The notes beneath the pieces were generated by a model. The model had not been told where the DNA came from. It saw only the letters and a list, made by a program, of their open reading frames with translations, and searched no databases. Shown one piece after another: positions 45,901 to 53,789 of a DNA stretch of 64,000 nucleotides. Each line of letters starts with the position of its first letter. Within the stretch, counting starts at the first letter, position 1. Origin of the DNA: Alphaproteobacteria bacterium UBA1908 (lineage in GTDB: Bacteria; Pseudomonadota; Alphaproteobacteria; Caedimonadales; UBA1908). The translations under genes and the position numbers were made by a program. The stretch is taken from contig DDGG01000031.1 of NCBI GenBank assembly GCA_002337525.1, forward strand, positions 35,051 through 99,050. The letters run 5' to 3'.

Positions 45901-45944
45901 TGTAAATATTTTGTATAGAGATCTTCCGAAGGCTTATTTTTCAT
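42918..45944 (-). CDS. LuxR-HTH / hydrophobic segment / NB-ARC ATPase / TPR regulator
   Basis: The 1008-residue protein has a LuxR/GerE HTH (about 18-77, APSTVESHLDLIAQKLGSGG), a basic stretch, one hydrophobic segment (about 126-146, RLIILGVVVLLISSLGLLYL), an NB-ARC-type NTPase with Walker A GVGGSGKTT (196-204), kinase-2 ILIYDNVE (281-288), sensor IIITTRD (309-315), PLDTSTAAYYI (370-380) and VHR (495-497), and about eight 42-residue kinesin-light-chain-type TPR repeats (about 570-960) punctuated by YG/YYGxDH. STAND proteins switch by nucleotide exchange after ligand binding to the repeats. It is the first gene of a pair with a secreted M15 peptidase and a paralog of the gene at the left window edge. 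The DNA target is unknown. Confidence 0.88.
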   Translation of the reverse strand: MKNKPSEDLYTKYLQTICGIKFTRRQIDVISCVASGWTIKEIGRRLSIAPSTVESHLDLIAQKLGSGGRSNIIEFVEKSGKSDEIRRYYKHLKGNESTLLEDDHRVSQARTFSHKYKENMKARSTRLIILGVVVLLISSLGLLYLKMSPTFLSVRSISSELPLPHKSVLLKRKKLLEDLDKKLKNNSGIQTVVLAGVGGSGKTTLARHYGRLQKANVIWEINAETHVSLIRSFEILAYSLTFREEDKRELRLIKEIKESDIREKRLLLFIKQRLKGNPGWILIYDNVETFSDIQNFFPYDSTSWGKGKIIITTRDSNIMNNSYIGADQVINPGELSSEDKFKLFTKIIGQKNNKSKKDIKQFLKHIPHYPLDTSTAAYYIKDGNISYKQYLHLLSKQIEAFSVMQKNVLKEVSQYSKTRYDIIALPLRNLVRENTDFRDLLFFISLLDSQNIPKDLLKKYKNSISVDDFVHYLKRYSLITDESLVINNKTSAFSVHRSSHKIIPFCVTEFLSKKDRISLLEIISDTLIKDINEALENKDTQRVSLLEIHTQHFLDNTDYLDESIRDSIMGRLGLIYDYLGYTNKATDLINKSIQFKIKKYGKNHFSVAEQSIHLANIQREAGNYEEAINLIQENIEIYKKHYKQNPQKIAWALISFSNIQRELGQYSKAETQLKKSIRIYENYYGKDHIKVADVKRHLANTYRTQGQYALAESIFEECLQIFKEYYGEDHLKVSLMYVYLGNISRELGDYNKSINLLYKGLTKYKKHYGPLHTETGWVLIYLGNAYREMGCFTKAKEVLKEGLSIYKSKYDQNNILIGWTNVLLGDTLRELKDYKNSKNILNNAFEIYKKYHEEEHIRTKWVLINIARLHIDLGEYKHAQNLLINVLESFINEYGENHLRTAEVFLELGRSFLLDHHYGLSNYYLNKSLQAFSKISHLNEYLALENLSNLYWGFYKDSLKKGDQLLSESYKEKSVDYLQKSMAIIKNKLPNYSSHFIRINNALKFRQE

Positions 45945-46335
45945 TTGATATATTGAATCTCTTGCTATTCTATTAACTTCCCCACAGTTTTAATAATACA
46001 ATTTTCTTATGTTTTTTTCCTTTTTAGCACATTTCTTATGATGTTACCCGTGATTTCTTCCAGGTCATTTACCAGAAGGCAATATGAGTAATATCGATTT
46101 TCTATTCTTCTCTCCTGGTATAAGTACTTCGCACATTACAATAAACCAACACATACAGGGTAAAATCTAGTAAAATTAAAGAGATAACAACATGGCAGGG
46201 ATAGTCATAGGCTTATAAGGATCGCTCAACAGAGAGCGGCCTTAGTTAGATAACAGAGATTAGAGCTATGAGTCGCGATGAACGAGGAAGACCCGAACAT
46301 TGAAGTACAGGAATGGGTTTTAACAGTATGAGTTC
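45945..46335. other. Intergenic region between NB-ARC regulator and asd
   Basis: About 390 bases. The part next to the regulator is AT-rich and probably carries its promoter. Near 46222-46237 CGCTC…GAGCG forms a small hairpin. No tRNA or other RNA gene is recognised, though the 46180-46320 stretch is less AT-rich than its surroundings and could hold a small RNA. Confidence 0.4.
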
Positions 46336-47349
46336 TTAAAAATGGCCTTTTTGGACAAGAGTTTCCGCAATTTGGACAGCGTTCAGAGCAGCGCCTTTAC
46401 GAAGATTATCAGCAACAGCCCAAAAAGTGAGGCCATGAGAAACACTGGTATCCTGTCGGAGCCTGCTAATAAACACTTCATCTGATCCTGCACATTCAAG
46501 AGGTGTCACATAAAGATCGTCCCTAGGACGGTCTTGAAGAGAAAGACTCTCACTTTGTTCAAAAGCCTCTCGCGCATCCTCAACAGAGATTTTTTTCTGA
46601 AACTCGACGCAAACAGACATTCCATGACCAATAAGAACAGGAACACGAACACAAGTAATTGCAACTTTCAACTCTGGAGATAAAACCTTCTTTAATTCAA
46701 AAATGATTTTTTCTTCCTCACCAGAATACCCGCTTGCCATAGCATTATCGATATGGGGAATAACATTGTAAGCAATCTGCTTGCTAAAAACATTGCTGAC
46801 AACCCCGTCATTAACAAAGATAGCCCGTGTTTGTCGGTATAGCTCATCCATGGCCTGACGTCCTGCCCCGGAAACAGATTGATAGGTTGACACAACAACG
46901 CGCTTTAACGGAGCAATCAAAGACAGAGGCTTTAAAGCCATCGCCAGAGGAATCACAATACAGTTAGGACTCGCCACAATCTTATTTCCACCTTTCACCA
47001 GGTCCCGATTAATTTCTGGCACACAAAGAGGCACAGCGGGATCAAGACGAAAAGCTGACGATTTATCAATCACTGTTGCTCCCGACTTAACAATTCGGGG
47101 AATATACTTTTCTGCTAAAGAGGTTTCCGCACAGAAAAATACCAGATCGGTACCCTGAAAATTATAGTCAGATAAAGCTTGAATAATGAGATCTTGATCA
47201 CCATAGGATACATTGCTCCCGACAGAACGATCTGACGCTAATGCGGTCACAGTTCCAGAAGGAAAATTTCTTTCTTCTAAAATTGTCAGAACTTCCCGGC
47301 CAACCGTCCCTGTTGCTCCTACAACCGCAATGGATAATGTCATGCTCAT
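46336..47349 (-). CDS. asd: Aspartate-semialdehyde dehydrogenase
   Basis: The 337-residue enzyme has the NADP-binding GATGTVGREVLTIL at the N-terminus and the catalytic cysteine in VASPNCIVIPLAMALKPL. It reduces aspartyl phosphate to aspartate semialdehyde in the route to diaminopimelate, lysine, threonine and methionine; retention fits a wall-making organism. Start ATG 47349 or, by spacing from AGAAGGA, the ATG two codons later (47343). It follows ald on the same strand with a 26-base gap. Confidence 0.94.
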   Translation of the reverse strand: MSMTLSIAVVGATGTVGREVLTILEERNFPSGTVTALASDRSVGSNVSYGDQDLIIQALSDYNFQGTDLVFFCAETSLAEKYIPRIVKSGATVIDKSSAFRLDPAVPLCVPEINRDLVKGGNKIVASPNCIVIPLAMALKPLSLIAPLKRVVVSTYQSVSGAGRQAMDELYRQTRAIFVNDGVVSNVFSKQIAYNVIPHIDNAMASGYSGEEEKIIFELKKVLSPELKVAITCVRVPVLIGHGMSVCVEFQKKISVEDAREAFEQSESLSLQDRPRDDLYVTPLECAGSDEVFISRLRQDTSVSHGLTFWAVADNLRKGAALNAVQIAETLVQKGHF

Positions 47350-47375
47350 TCCTTCTCGAGAGTTTTTTTTACAAA

Positions 47376-48494
47376 CTAGGCTGCCAACGCTAACGATGGT
47401 GCAAGGAAGGGTTTCCCCAAATCTCTTGCCGCCGCTTCATTTGTAATGTGTCCATTGCAAACAGTTAGGCCATCCAACAAATGCAAGTTCTGGAGCAAAG
47501 CCTTTTCTCCCCCCAAATTAGCAAGCTGAAGAATAAAAGGAAGTGTTGCATGGTTAAGAGCCAGTGTCGATGTCCGTGCAACGGCACCAGGAATATTGGC
47601 AACGCAGTAGTGAATTACTCCATCAACTAAATAAGTCGGATCGTTATGGGTTGTAGGCTTGCTTGTCTCAAAACAGCCCCCCTGATCTATCGCAACGTCA
47701 ACAACTACAGATCCTGGACGCATTTTCGAGATCATATCCCTGGTAATAAGTTTGGGCGCGGAAGCTCCCGGTAATAAAATAGCACCAATAACAAGATCTG
47801 CATTACTGACAAGACGTTCTATATTATCAATCGTTGAATATACTGTGTGAATACGAGCCCCGAAAAGATGGTCTAATTCCTGGAGACGGGGAATAGAGCG
47901 ATCAATGATCGTTACTTTTGCACCAAGTCCCAAAGCCATACGTGCCGCATTTGTACCAACAACACCTCCTCCCAGAACAACAACACGTGCAGGTTCTACA
48001 CCGGGAACTCCTCCCAAAAGAAGACCTGGTCCGCCTTGAGCAATTTCAAGATTATGGGCACCAACCTGTACAGACATTCTACCTGCAACTTCACTCATTG
48101 GGCTTAAGAGGGGAAACCCGCCATGACTATCTGTCACTGTCTCATAAGCAATTGCTGTGCATCCGGAAGCGATTAAACCCTCTGCCTGCCTGGGATCAGG
48201 TGCCAGATGCAAAAAAGTAAAAAGAAGCTGGTCCTGTCGAAGAAGTGCACATTCACGAGGTTGGGGTTCCTTGACCTTAATAATCAAGTCAGCAGTTTCA
48301 AAAACTTCTTCTGGGGATGACAATATCGTGGCGCCAACAACCTTATAATCATCGTCATGGTATCCAATAGCAGCCCCGGCATGAGTTTCAATATAAACCT
48401 CATGACCATTATGAGTGAGCTCTCGGACACTTCCCGGGACAAGGCCCACGCGATATTCGCGGGTTTTAATTTCCTTTGGGATCCCTATTTTCAT
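47376..48494 (-). CDS. ald: Alanine dehydrogenase
   Basis: The 372-residue protein matches alanine dehydrogenase throughout: MKIGIPKEIKTREYRVGLVP at the start, IIKVKEPQPRE, the catalytic histidine in LFTFLHLAPD and the NAD-binding VVVLGGGVVGTNAARMALG. It interconverts alanine and pyruvate plus ammonium, using NAD, in the cytoplasm. AAGGAGAAG precedes the ATG. It is probably co-transcribed with asd just downstream. Confidence 0.95.
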   Translation of the reverse strand: MKIGIPKEIKTREYRVGLVPGSVRELTHNGHEVYIETHAGAAIGYHDDDYKVVGATILSSPEEVFETADLIIKVKEPQPRECALLRQDQLLFTFLHLAPDPRQAEGLIASGCTAIAYETVTDSHGGFPLLSPMSEVAGRMSVQVGAHNLEIAQGGPGLLLGGVPGVEPARVVVLGGGVVGTNAARMALGLGAKVTIIDRSIPRLQELDHLFGARIHTVYSTIDNIERLVSNADLVIGAILLPGASAPKLITRDMISKMRPGSVVVDVAIDQGGCFETSKPTTHNDPTYLVDGVIHYCVANIPGAVARTSTLALNHATLPFILQLANLGGEKALLQNLHLLDGLTVCNGHITNEAAARDLGKPFLAPSLALAA

Positions 48495-48596
48495 ACCAAA
48501 CTTCTCCTTTTCCTTAATTCTTAAATCCTGAAGTTTTCAGAAAAACTCATTTCAAAGTGTGCTCTCATTTATTAGAAAGATTCTCTTAACGTATTA

Positions 48597-49067
48597 TTAA
48601 CGGAGGTCATTATTGCAAGTAAATGGCTTTTCCTCCCAGGGAAAAACCAGCCATTTTTCCTGTTCTACTTCTCGAGCAAGAGTATCAGCCAATGCTTGAC
48701 CCCGGGGTTTTGCATAAACAACAGCCCGGTGGGCATTAGGCAATCTATCTTTTAAAAAAGAAAAAGTTTTCCCTGAATCTACCAAATCATCGACAATCAA
48801 TGTTCCGGGCACGTGATCATCAATATCTTTTAAAATTTCCAGTTCACTCTGTGCCCCTTCTTTAAAGTAGCTGGCAAGACAAACTGTCTCAACAAGACGT
48901 ATGTTGAGTCTTTGAGATAAATACGCAGCAGGGGCAAGCCCTCCGCGTGCCACAGCAATAATTCTTTCCCAGGGCCCCAGCGGGTCTAACTTTTGAGCAA
49001 GATGTTCTATATCCTGGTGAAAAACATCCCACGTAATTGTATAACGAGGGTCACTTTTATGTGTCAT
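48597..49067 (-). CDS. gpt: Xanthine-guanine phosphoribosyltransferase
   Basis: The 156-residue enzyme resembles Gpt of E. coli from end to end: YTITWDVFHQDIEHLAQKL, IIAVARGGLAPAAYLSQRLN and the PRPP-binding TLIVDDLVDSGKTF. It salvages guanine, xanthine and possibly hypoxanthine to nucleotides at the cost of PRPP. It sits alone between ald and mutL with gaps of about 80-100 bases on each side. Confidence 0.93.
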   Translation of the reverse strand: MTHKSDPRYTITWDVFHQDIEHLAQKLDPLGPWERIIAVARGGLAPAAYLSQRLNIRLVETVCLASYFKEGAQSELEILKDIDDHVPGTLIVDDLVDSGKTFSFLKDRLPNAHRAVVYAKPRGQALADTLAREVEQEKWLVFPWEEKPFTCNNDLR

Positions 49068-49149
49068 ACCTACTCACTATATTGACTTGAAACATCACTT
49101 TTGAAAGATAAGCAGGATGGTATCAGAAAAAAACCTGACAGACCTTACC

Positions 49150-51066
49150 CTAGCGACGCCCAAAAAGCTTCTCAATATCTTTCTTATGCAACTCTACATA
49201 TGTGGGTCTACCATGATTACATTGACCAGAATAGGGGGTTTTTTCCATATCTCTTAAAAGCGCATTCATTTCATCAAGAGTCATTTTACGACCCGCACGA
49301 ATACTACCATGACACGCCATAGTAGATAGGATTTCTTCCAGCTTTTCCTTAAGAGGTAATGCTTCCTCAAAATCTATCAGGGATTCTGCAAGATCCTTTA
49401 TAAAATTGGAGATATCAAAATCTCCCATCAAAGCAGGAACCTCCCGGACCAAAATACTGGAGCCACCAAAAGCCTCGACAACAAGTCCAAAGGCTTCCAG
49501 ATCTGTCTGACGCGCGAGCAAGGCCTGGTGTTGCGGAGTTGGAAGTTCAATAATCTCTGGGACCAGAAGTCCCTGACGTGGTACCTTTGAGTCAGACATT
49601 TGTTGCTTGAGGTGCTCATAAACGAGACGTTCATGAACAGCATGCTGGTCTACAAGGATAATCCCTGACTCATTTTCTGCAACAATATATGTTTTATGAA
49701 GCTGGGCACGAGCAAGCCCCAAAGGATTATCTTTCAGTAAGGTCTCTGGATCAGAGAATTCAGAAGAAGTTTTTGTTTCGGCAAAAGCCGTCGGTGAAGT
49801 CTTGTTCTCAGGAAAAGGGGAGTGTGACGCAAAGCCATCCCTGGACTGTAAAGATGTTGGAGAGCCCTGTTGAAAAGGATTGGCCTGTAAAGTATCTGAC
49901 ATAACTTTTTCAGATCGGGAAACTTTTTCAAGAGGCCGTTGAAAAGCTTGGAATTGAGGAGGCCTATAAGGATAGGACTGGGCTCCTTTTAGGGCATCAG
50001 GGGCTATTGAAGGGCGCGCTGCTCCTAATGCAGCTGAGGCAACGGTTGTTGAAGCACGATGACCAGCCTGGGCTAATGTCTCCTTAATAGCCCCCACAAG
50101 AAGCCCCCGAACAACACCAGGATCACGAAAACGAACCTCTGTCTTTGCCGGGTGAACATTGACGTCAACTGCTTCTGCCGGCACTGTTAGAAATAACGCA
50201 ACAAGAGGATGTCGATCTCGGGCCAGGAAGTCTTGGTACGCGATACGAACAGCGGCGTTCAAAAGTTTGTCTTTCACAGGTCTTCCATTAACAAAAAGAT
50301 ATTGAAGCGACGCATTGGAACGGTTAAATGTTGGTAGCCCAATAAAACCCGTGAGGGTCATTTCTTCTCTCCTGGCATTAACTTTAAGAGCATTAGGTGG
50401 AAAATCTTTTCCCATGATCTTGCCTAATCTTTTAAGGGAGTGATCCACATCGGAAATACCAGTCCCCGGACGCGGAAAATCACACAGAACTTTCCCTTCT
50501 TGCTGAAGCTTGAATCCAACACCAGGGTGCGCCATTGCCAAACGCTGAAAAACATCAACAATATAGTTTGTTTCAGTTTGAGGGGTTTTTAAAAACTTTA
50601 GTCTAGCGGGTGTTGCAAAAAATAAATCACGAACTTCAACTTTAGTCCCTGAAGAAAAAGAAGCAGGAACAGGATCATGCTTAACGCCTCCTTCAACAGT
50701 AAGAGTCCACGCGTCTTCTTCCCCCCTTTTACGAGAAGTAATAGACATCCGTGATACTGATGCAATTGATGGCAGGGCCTCTCCACGAAAGCCAAGACTT
50801 TTTATATCAAAAAGATTGTCGTTGGGGAGTTTCGACGTTGCGTGGCGTTCAACAGCAAGGAGCAACTCGTCACGAGACATACCCTGGCCATTATCGACCA
50901 CGGAAAAATAACTACGTCCCCCCTCACGAATCTGAACCTCTATACTATCGGCTCCTGCATCCAGAGCATTCTCCACAATTTCTTTAAGAGCCGAAAAGGG
51001 CCTTTCCACAACCTCACCTGCGGCGATTTGATTCACAAGATTTGAAGGAAGAAGACGAATTGTCAT
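49150..51066 (-). CDS. mutL: DNA mismatch repair protein MutL
   Basis: The 638-residue protein has the GHKL ATPase motifs ENALDAGADSIEV, DNGQGMSRDEL and GFRGEALPSIASVS at the N-terminus, a variable serine/proline-rich linker (about 340-440) and a C-terminal dimerisation domain. The nicking-endonuclease signature DQHAVHERLVYE is present together with ACHGSIRAGR and CNHGRPT, so this MutL probably cuts DNA itself, as usual in organisms without MutH. Its ATG overlaps the pgi stop by four bases. Confidence 0.96.
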   Translation of the reverse strand: MTIRLLPSNLVNQIAAGEVVERPFSALKEIVENALDAGADSIEVQIREGGRSYFSVVDNGQGMSRDELLLAVERHATSKLPNDNLFDIKSLGFRGEALPSIASVSRMSITSRKRGEEDAWTLTVEGGVKHDPVPASFSSGTKVEVRDLFFATPARLKFLKTPQTETNYIVDVFQRLAMAHPGVGFKLQQEGKVLCDFPRPGTGISDVDHSLKRLGKIMGKDFPPNALKVNARREEMTLTGFIGLPTFNRSNASLQYLFVNGRPVKDKLLNAAVRIAYQDFLARDRHPLVALFLTVPAEAVDVNVHPAKTEVRFRDPGVVRGLLVGAIKETLAQAGHRASTTVASAALGAARPSIAPDALKGAQSYPYRPPQFQAFQRPLEKVSRSEKVMSDTLQANPFQQGSPTSLQSRDGFASHSPFPENKTSPTAFAETKTSSEFSDPETLLKDNPLGLARAQLHKTYIVAENESGIILVDQHAVHERLVYEHLKQQMSDSKVPRQGLLVPEIIELPTPQHQALLARQTDLEAFGLVVEAFGGSSILVREVPALMGDFDISNFIKDLAESLIDFEEALPLKEKLEEILSTMACHGSIRAGRKMTLDEMNALLRDMEKTPYSGQCNHGRPTYVELHKKDIEKLFGRR

Positions 51067-52415
51067 AGAACTATCTTATTCAAAGGATTTGCCCTATTGT
51101 CTATTATGACGTCACTTGCCATCCGAGTCTTCTGTTTATTTTCATTTAGTAATTTTTTTTTCGAAAAAGAAATATCACGACTTTGGGACAGGAATTCTCG
51201 CGTTAAACGCTTACTTTCTTCTACAGCAGGCTGGTTAAGAGCATTAACACCCAGCAATTCTGCTGATACTAACGTTTCAAGAATGAAATGCACCATTAAA
51301 GATCCCAGATTTTTTTCTGTTAAAGAAGGCAACGATAATCTACGAACAGGAGATCCATGATTTATCAGAGTTTGGGCTGTGGCCTTATGTTCTGCTGCCA
51401 TTAAATGGGACAAAGTCCGGTTCTTCAAGTAAGAAAGACGTGAATCCATATCAAGATCTTCCCCGTCAAAACCATAGGAACACCCTTCATAGGCCACATC
51501 AATCAAAGTAAAAAACTTGTCCTTTGGACCTTCCAGGTAAAGCTGAAGCTGGCTGTGTTGGTCAACAGTGCCAAGAGCAGGAGACGGTAAGGAACCAACG
51601 CCCTCTTTCCCCAAACTTTCTGCCCAAAGCTGTCGATGCCAGTCTGCAAAAGTACTAAGGCGATCACAATAGGGCATAATAACAGACGTGCCTAATCCCT
51701 GTTTCTCATAAGCAACAGAAGCACTTGCCCCCAAGGCAGCTGGGGCTTTTTCCTGTTGATTCTGGAAAGAATGCCAGGTTTCTTTGGCACCTAGAAGAAC
51801 TTTCTCTATATCAACCCCCGCCAGAAAAGCCGGTAAAAGACCAACGCAGGTAAAAACCGAAAAACGTCCTCCAACATCTGTGGGATGATCCAACATCTTG
51901 AACCCATATTGAATCCCGAGAGAACGCAAGGGACTGTCACCAGGCTCTGTTATCAGGAAAAAATGACGCACCAGATCCTGAGAAGGTATCTTTTTTTTCA
52001 TCAAGGACAAAGAGGCTAGAAATTGAGATAACGTTTCCGCTGTTGATCCAGACTTTGAGACGACAAGAAAAGCTGTTTCTTTTGGTTGCAAGGATACCAA
52101 AAGCTGATCAAAACTATGGGGATCAATATTATCGACAAAAAGAACTTTTGTTTGAGGCTCCGAATAAGGCAACCTTTTTAATTCCCCCAAACTTTTAGCC
52201 CCTAAACTTGACCCTCCTGTTCCAAAAACAATCACTGTTTTCATATCCGAAAAAAAAGAGGATGCTTCTTTGATAGCTCCAATATGATCCCCCTTTTCAA
52301 TCTCCCGAAAAAGAGGGTGAGGATTACCAAGAACAGAGTCCACTGCCTTTTTAAGAAGGTTGGAGGGAATCCGTTCGCTAAAGGCGCTGAGATCTTGGGT
52401 ATAAAGGGCCGTCAT
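51063..52415 (-). CDS. pgi: Glucose-6-phosphate isomerase
   Basis: The 450-residue enzyme has the PGI landmarks GTGGSSLGAKSLGEL, FVDNIDPHSFDQLL, VVSKSGSTAETLSQF and DVGGRFSVFT. It interconverts glucose 6-phosphate and fructose 6-phosphate in the cytoplasm. It is shorter than E. coli Pgi (549 residues), matching the short forms of many Alphaproteobacteria. The stop overlaps mutL by four bases; a 12-base gap separates it from the M16 peptidase upstream, so a long operon is likely. Confidence 0.94.
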   Translation of the reverse strand: MTALYTQDLSAFSERIPSNLLKKAVDSVLGNPHPLFREIEKGDHIGAIKEASSFFSDMKTVIVFGTGGSSLGAKSLGELKRLPYSEPQTKVLFVDNIDPHSFDQLLVSLQPKETAFLVVSKSGSTAETLSQFLASLSLMKKKIPSQDLVRHFFLITEPGDSPLRSLGIQYGFKMLDHPTDVGGRFSVFTCVGLLPAFLAGVDIEKVLLGAKETWHSFQNQQEKAPAALGASASVAYEKQGLGTSVIMPYCDRLSTFADWHRQLWAESLGKEGVGSLPSPALGTVDQHSQLQLYLEGPKDKFFTLIDVAYEGCSYGFDGEDLDMDSRLSYLKNRTLSHLMAAEHKATAQTLINHGSPVRRLSLPSLTEKNLGSLMVHFILETLVSAELLGVNALNQPAVEESKRLTREFLSQSRDISFSKKKLLNENKQKTRMASDVIIDNRANPLNKIVL

Positions 52416-52427
52416 AAAAGAGCTCTC

Positions 52428-53789
52428 CTACTTTGCAGGCAAGGTATTTTGTGTTGCCTTATCTGATTCAGGCGCTGGTTTATCTCCAGGAATGCGACCT
52501 GCAACAGAAAAAACAAGACTAGCCGGATCAAAAAAAGATTTGGCAAAGTCATTAATTTCTTTCAAAGTCATAGACTGAATTATTCTTTCACGCTCCTCAA
52601 AATAGTCTGGCTTAAATCGATAAATCTGATAAGCGTGAAAAACACTGGCGATCTGCTTTGAACTTGTAAAACCCATGGGGAACCGGCCAACTAAATGCTT
52701 TTTAGTTTGGCTTAATTCCTTTTGCGTAATCCCCTTATCCCGAAGAGACGCAAAAATTTCCTTAACTTTTTTAATTGCCATAAAAGCAGACTCTCCTTTT
52801 GTACCAAGGTTTCCGGACAAAAGAGACACATATCGATAGGCAAGAGGCGCCGTATTAGCATAATAAGCAAGCCCCGCCTTGTCACGCAGCTGCGTCATAA
52901 GCCTGGACTCACTTCCTCCTCCCAGAATATGCTCAATCAAGTAATATTTCATAAAATCCGGATGGGAATGAGGTAATCCTTTATGAGCAAAGAGAATTGT
53001 CGCCTGAGGGTGAGGCGTTACCTGATGACTCACAGCCCCTTTTGTCGGAAACTTGATGGAGGATAATTTTTGGCGAAAACCCTTTAGAGGCAATGTTGAC
53101 AATAAATCATCGAAAACTTTACCAAGCGAACTGGCTGTAATATCACCTGACGCTGCCAGGCGCACTCGATCCAGACTAAAATGGTCTTTCATAAATTTTG
53201 CCATATCACGGACATTAATTCTCTGAAGGGATTCCAATGTCCCATTTAAGGGCAGCGCATAGGGATGTGGACCATACAGTATTTTTTCAAGATTTCGGGA
53301 AGCAATCCACATAGGCGTTTGACTTTGATTTTCCAAACTTGCCAGGGCCTGTTTTTTAAGCCGCTCGAAGACATCCTGATCAAATCGTGGTTTGTGCAAA
53401 ACCAAATAAAAAAGCTTCAAGGCTTCCTGTAAATGTTGACGCGGCGTTCTTAATGTTAAGACAAGACGATCCAGGTCTGCATGCGCAGATAATTCAATGC
53501 CCAAATCATCAAGTTTCTCGTGAAAGTCCTGTGTCGTCAGATCACCTGCACCCTCTGTCAACATTGCCGCTAAAAGAGAGGATATCCCTGCCTTTCTCTG
53601 TGGAACGAAGCAGCCTCCTGCCCGAAAACTAATCACCAAAGAAACAACGGGAATACTGTGATCCTCATTCAACCATGCCTTTAATTTAAGAGTCGGGGTT
53701 TCAATGACTTTGACATCAATTTTGGCAGAGACAGGAAAATTGACGAAAAGACAGGTTATAAAAAGAAAGAATTGAAAAAGTCTCTTCAT
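52428..53789 (-). CDS. M16-family zinc peptidase homolog, non-catalytic partner
   Basis: The 453-residue protein has a signal peptide (about 1-22) and the two-halved M16 fold, but where active members carry HxxEH it reads LLAAMLTEGAGD, so the zinc site is missing. Such inactive subunits pair with an active M16 protein, here the gene directly upstream (1-base overlap). A glycine-rich loop GGGSESRLMTQLRDKAGLAY is typical of the partner subunit. Role: periplasmic proteolysis as part of a heterodimer, inferred. Confidence 0.9.
   Translation of the reverse strand: MKRLFQFFLFITCLFVNFPVSAKIDVKVIETPTLKLKAWLNEDHSIPVVSLVISFRAGGCFVPQRKAGISSLLAAMLTEGAGDLTTQDFHEKLDDLGIELSAHADLDRLVLTLRTPRQHLQEALKLFYLVLHKPRFDQDVFERLKKQALASLENQSQTPMWIASRNLEKILYGPHPYALPLNGTLESLQRINVRDMAKFMKDHFSLDRVRLAASGDITASSLGKVFDDLLSTLPLKGFRQKLSSIKFPTKGAVSHQVTPHPQATILFAHKGLPHSHPDFMKYYLIEHILGGGSESRLMTQLRDKAGLAYYANTAPLAYRYVSLLSGNLGTKGESAFMAIKKVKEIFASLRDKGITQKELSQTKKHLVGRFPMGFTSSKQIASVFHAYQIYRFKPDYFEERERIIQSMTLKEINDFAKSFFDPASLVFSVAGRIPGDKPAPESDKATQNTLPAK

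Noticed and set aside
42918..45944. Interpretation as an Avs-type antiphage STAND protein
   Set aside because: The N-terminal effector is a LuxR HTH rather than a nuclease or other toxic domain, and no defence genes surround it; a regulatory role is better supported, though defence is not excluded.
46180..46330. Possible small RNA upstream of asd
   Set aside because: A small hairpin and slightly higher GC are visible, but no tRNA, 6S, SRP or tmRNA signature could be recognised.
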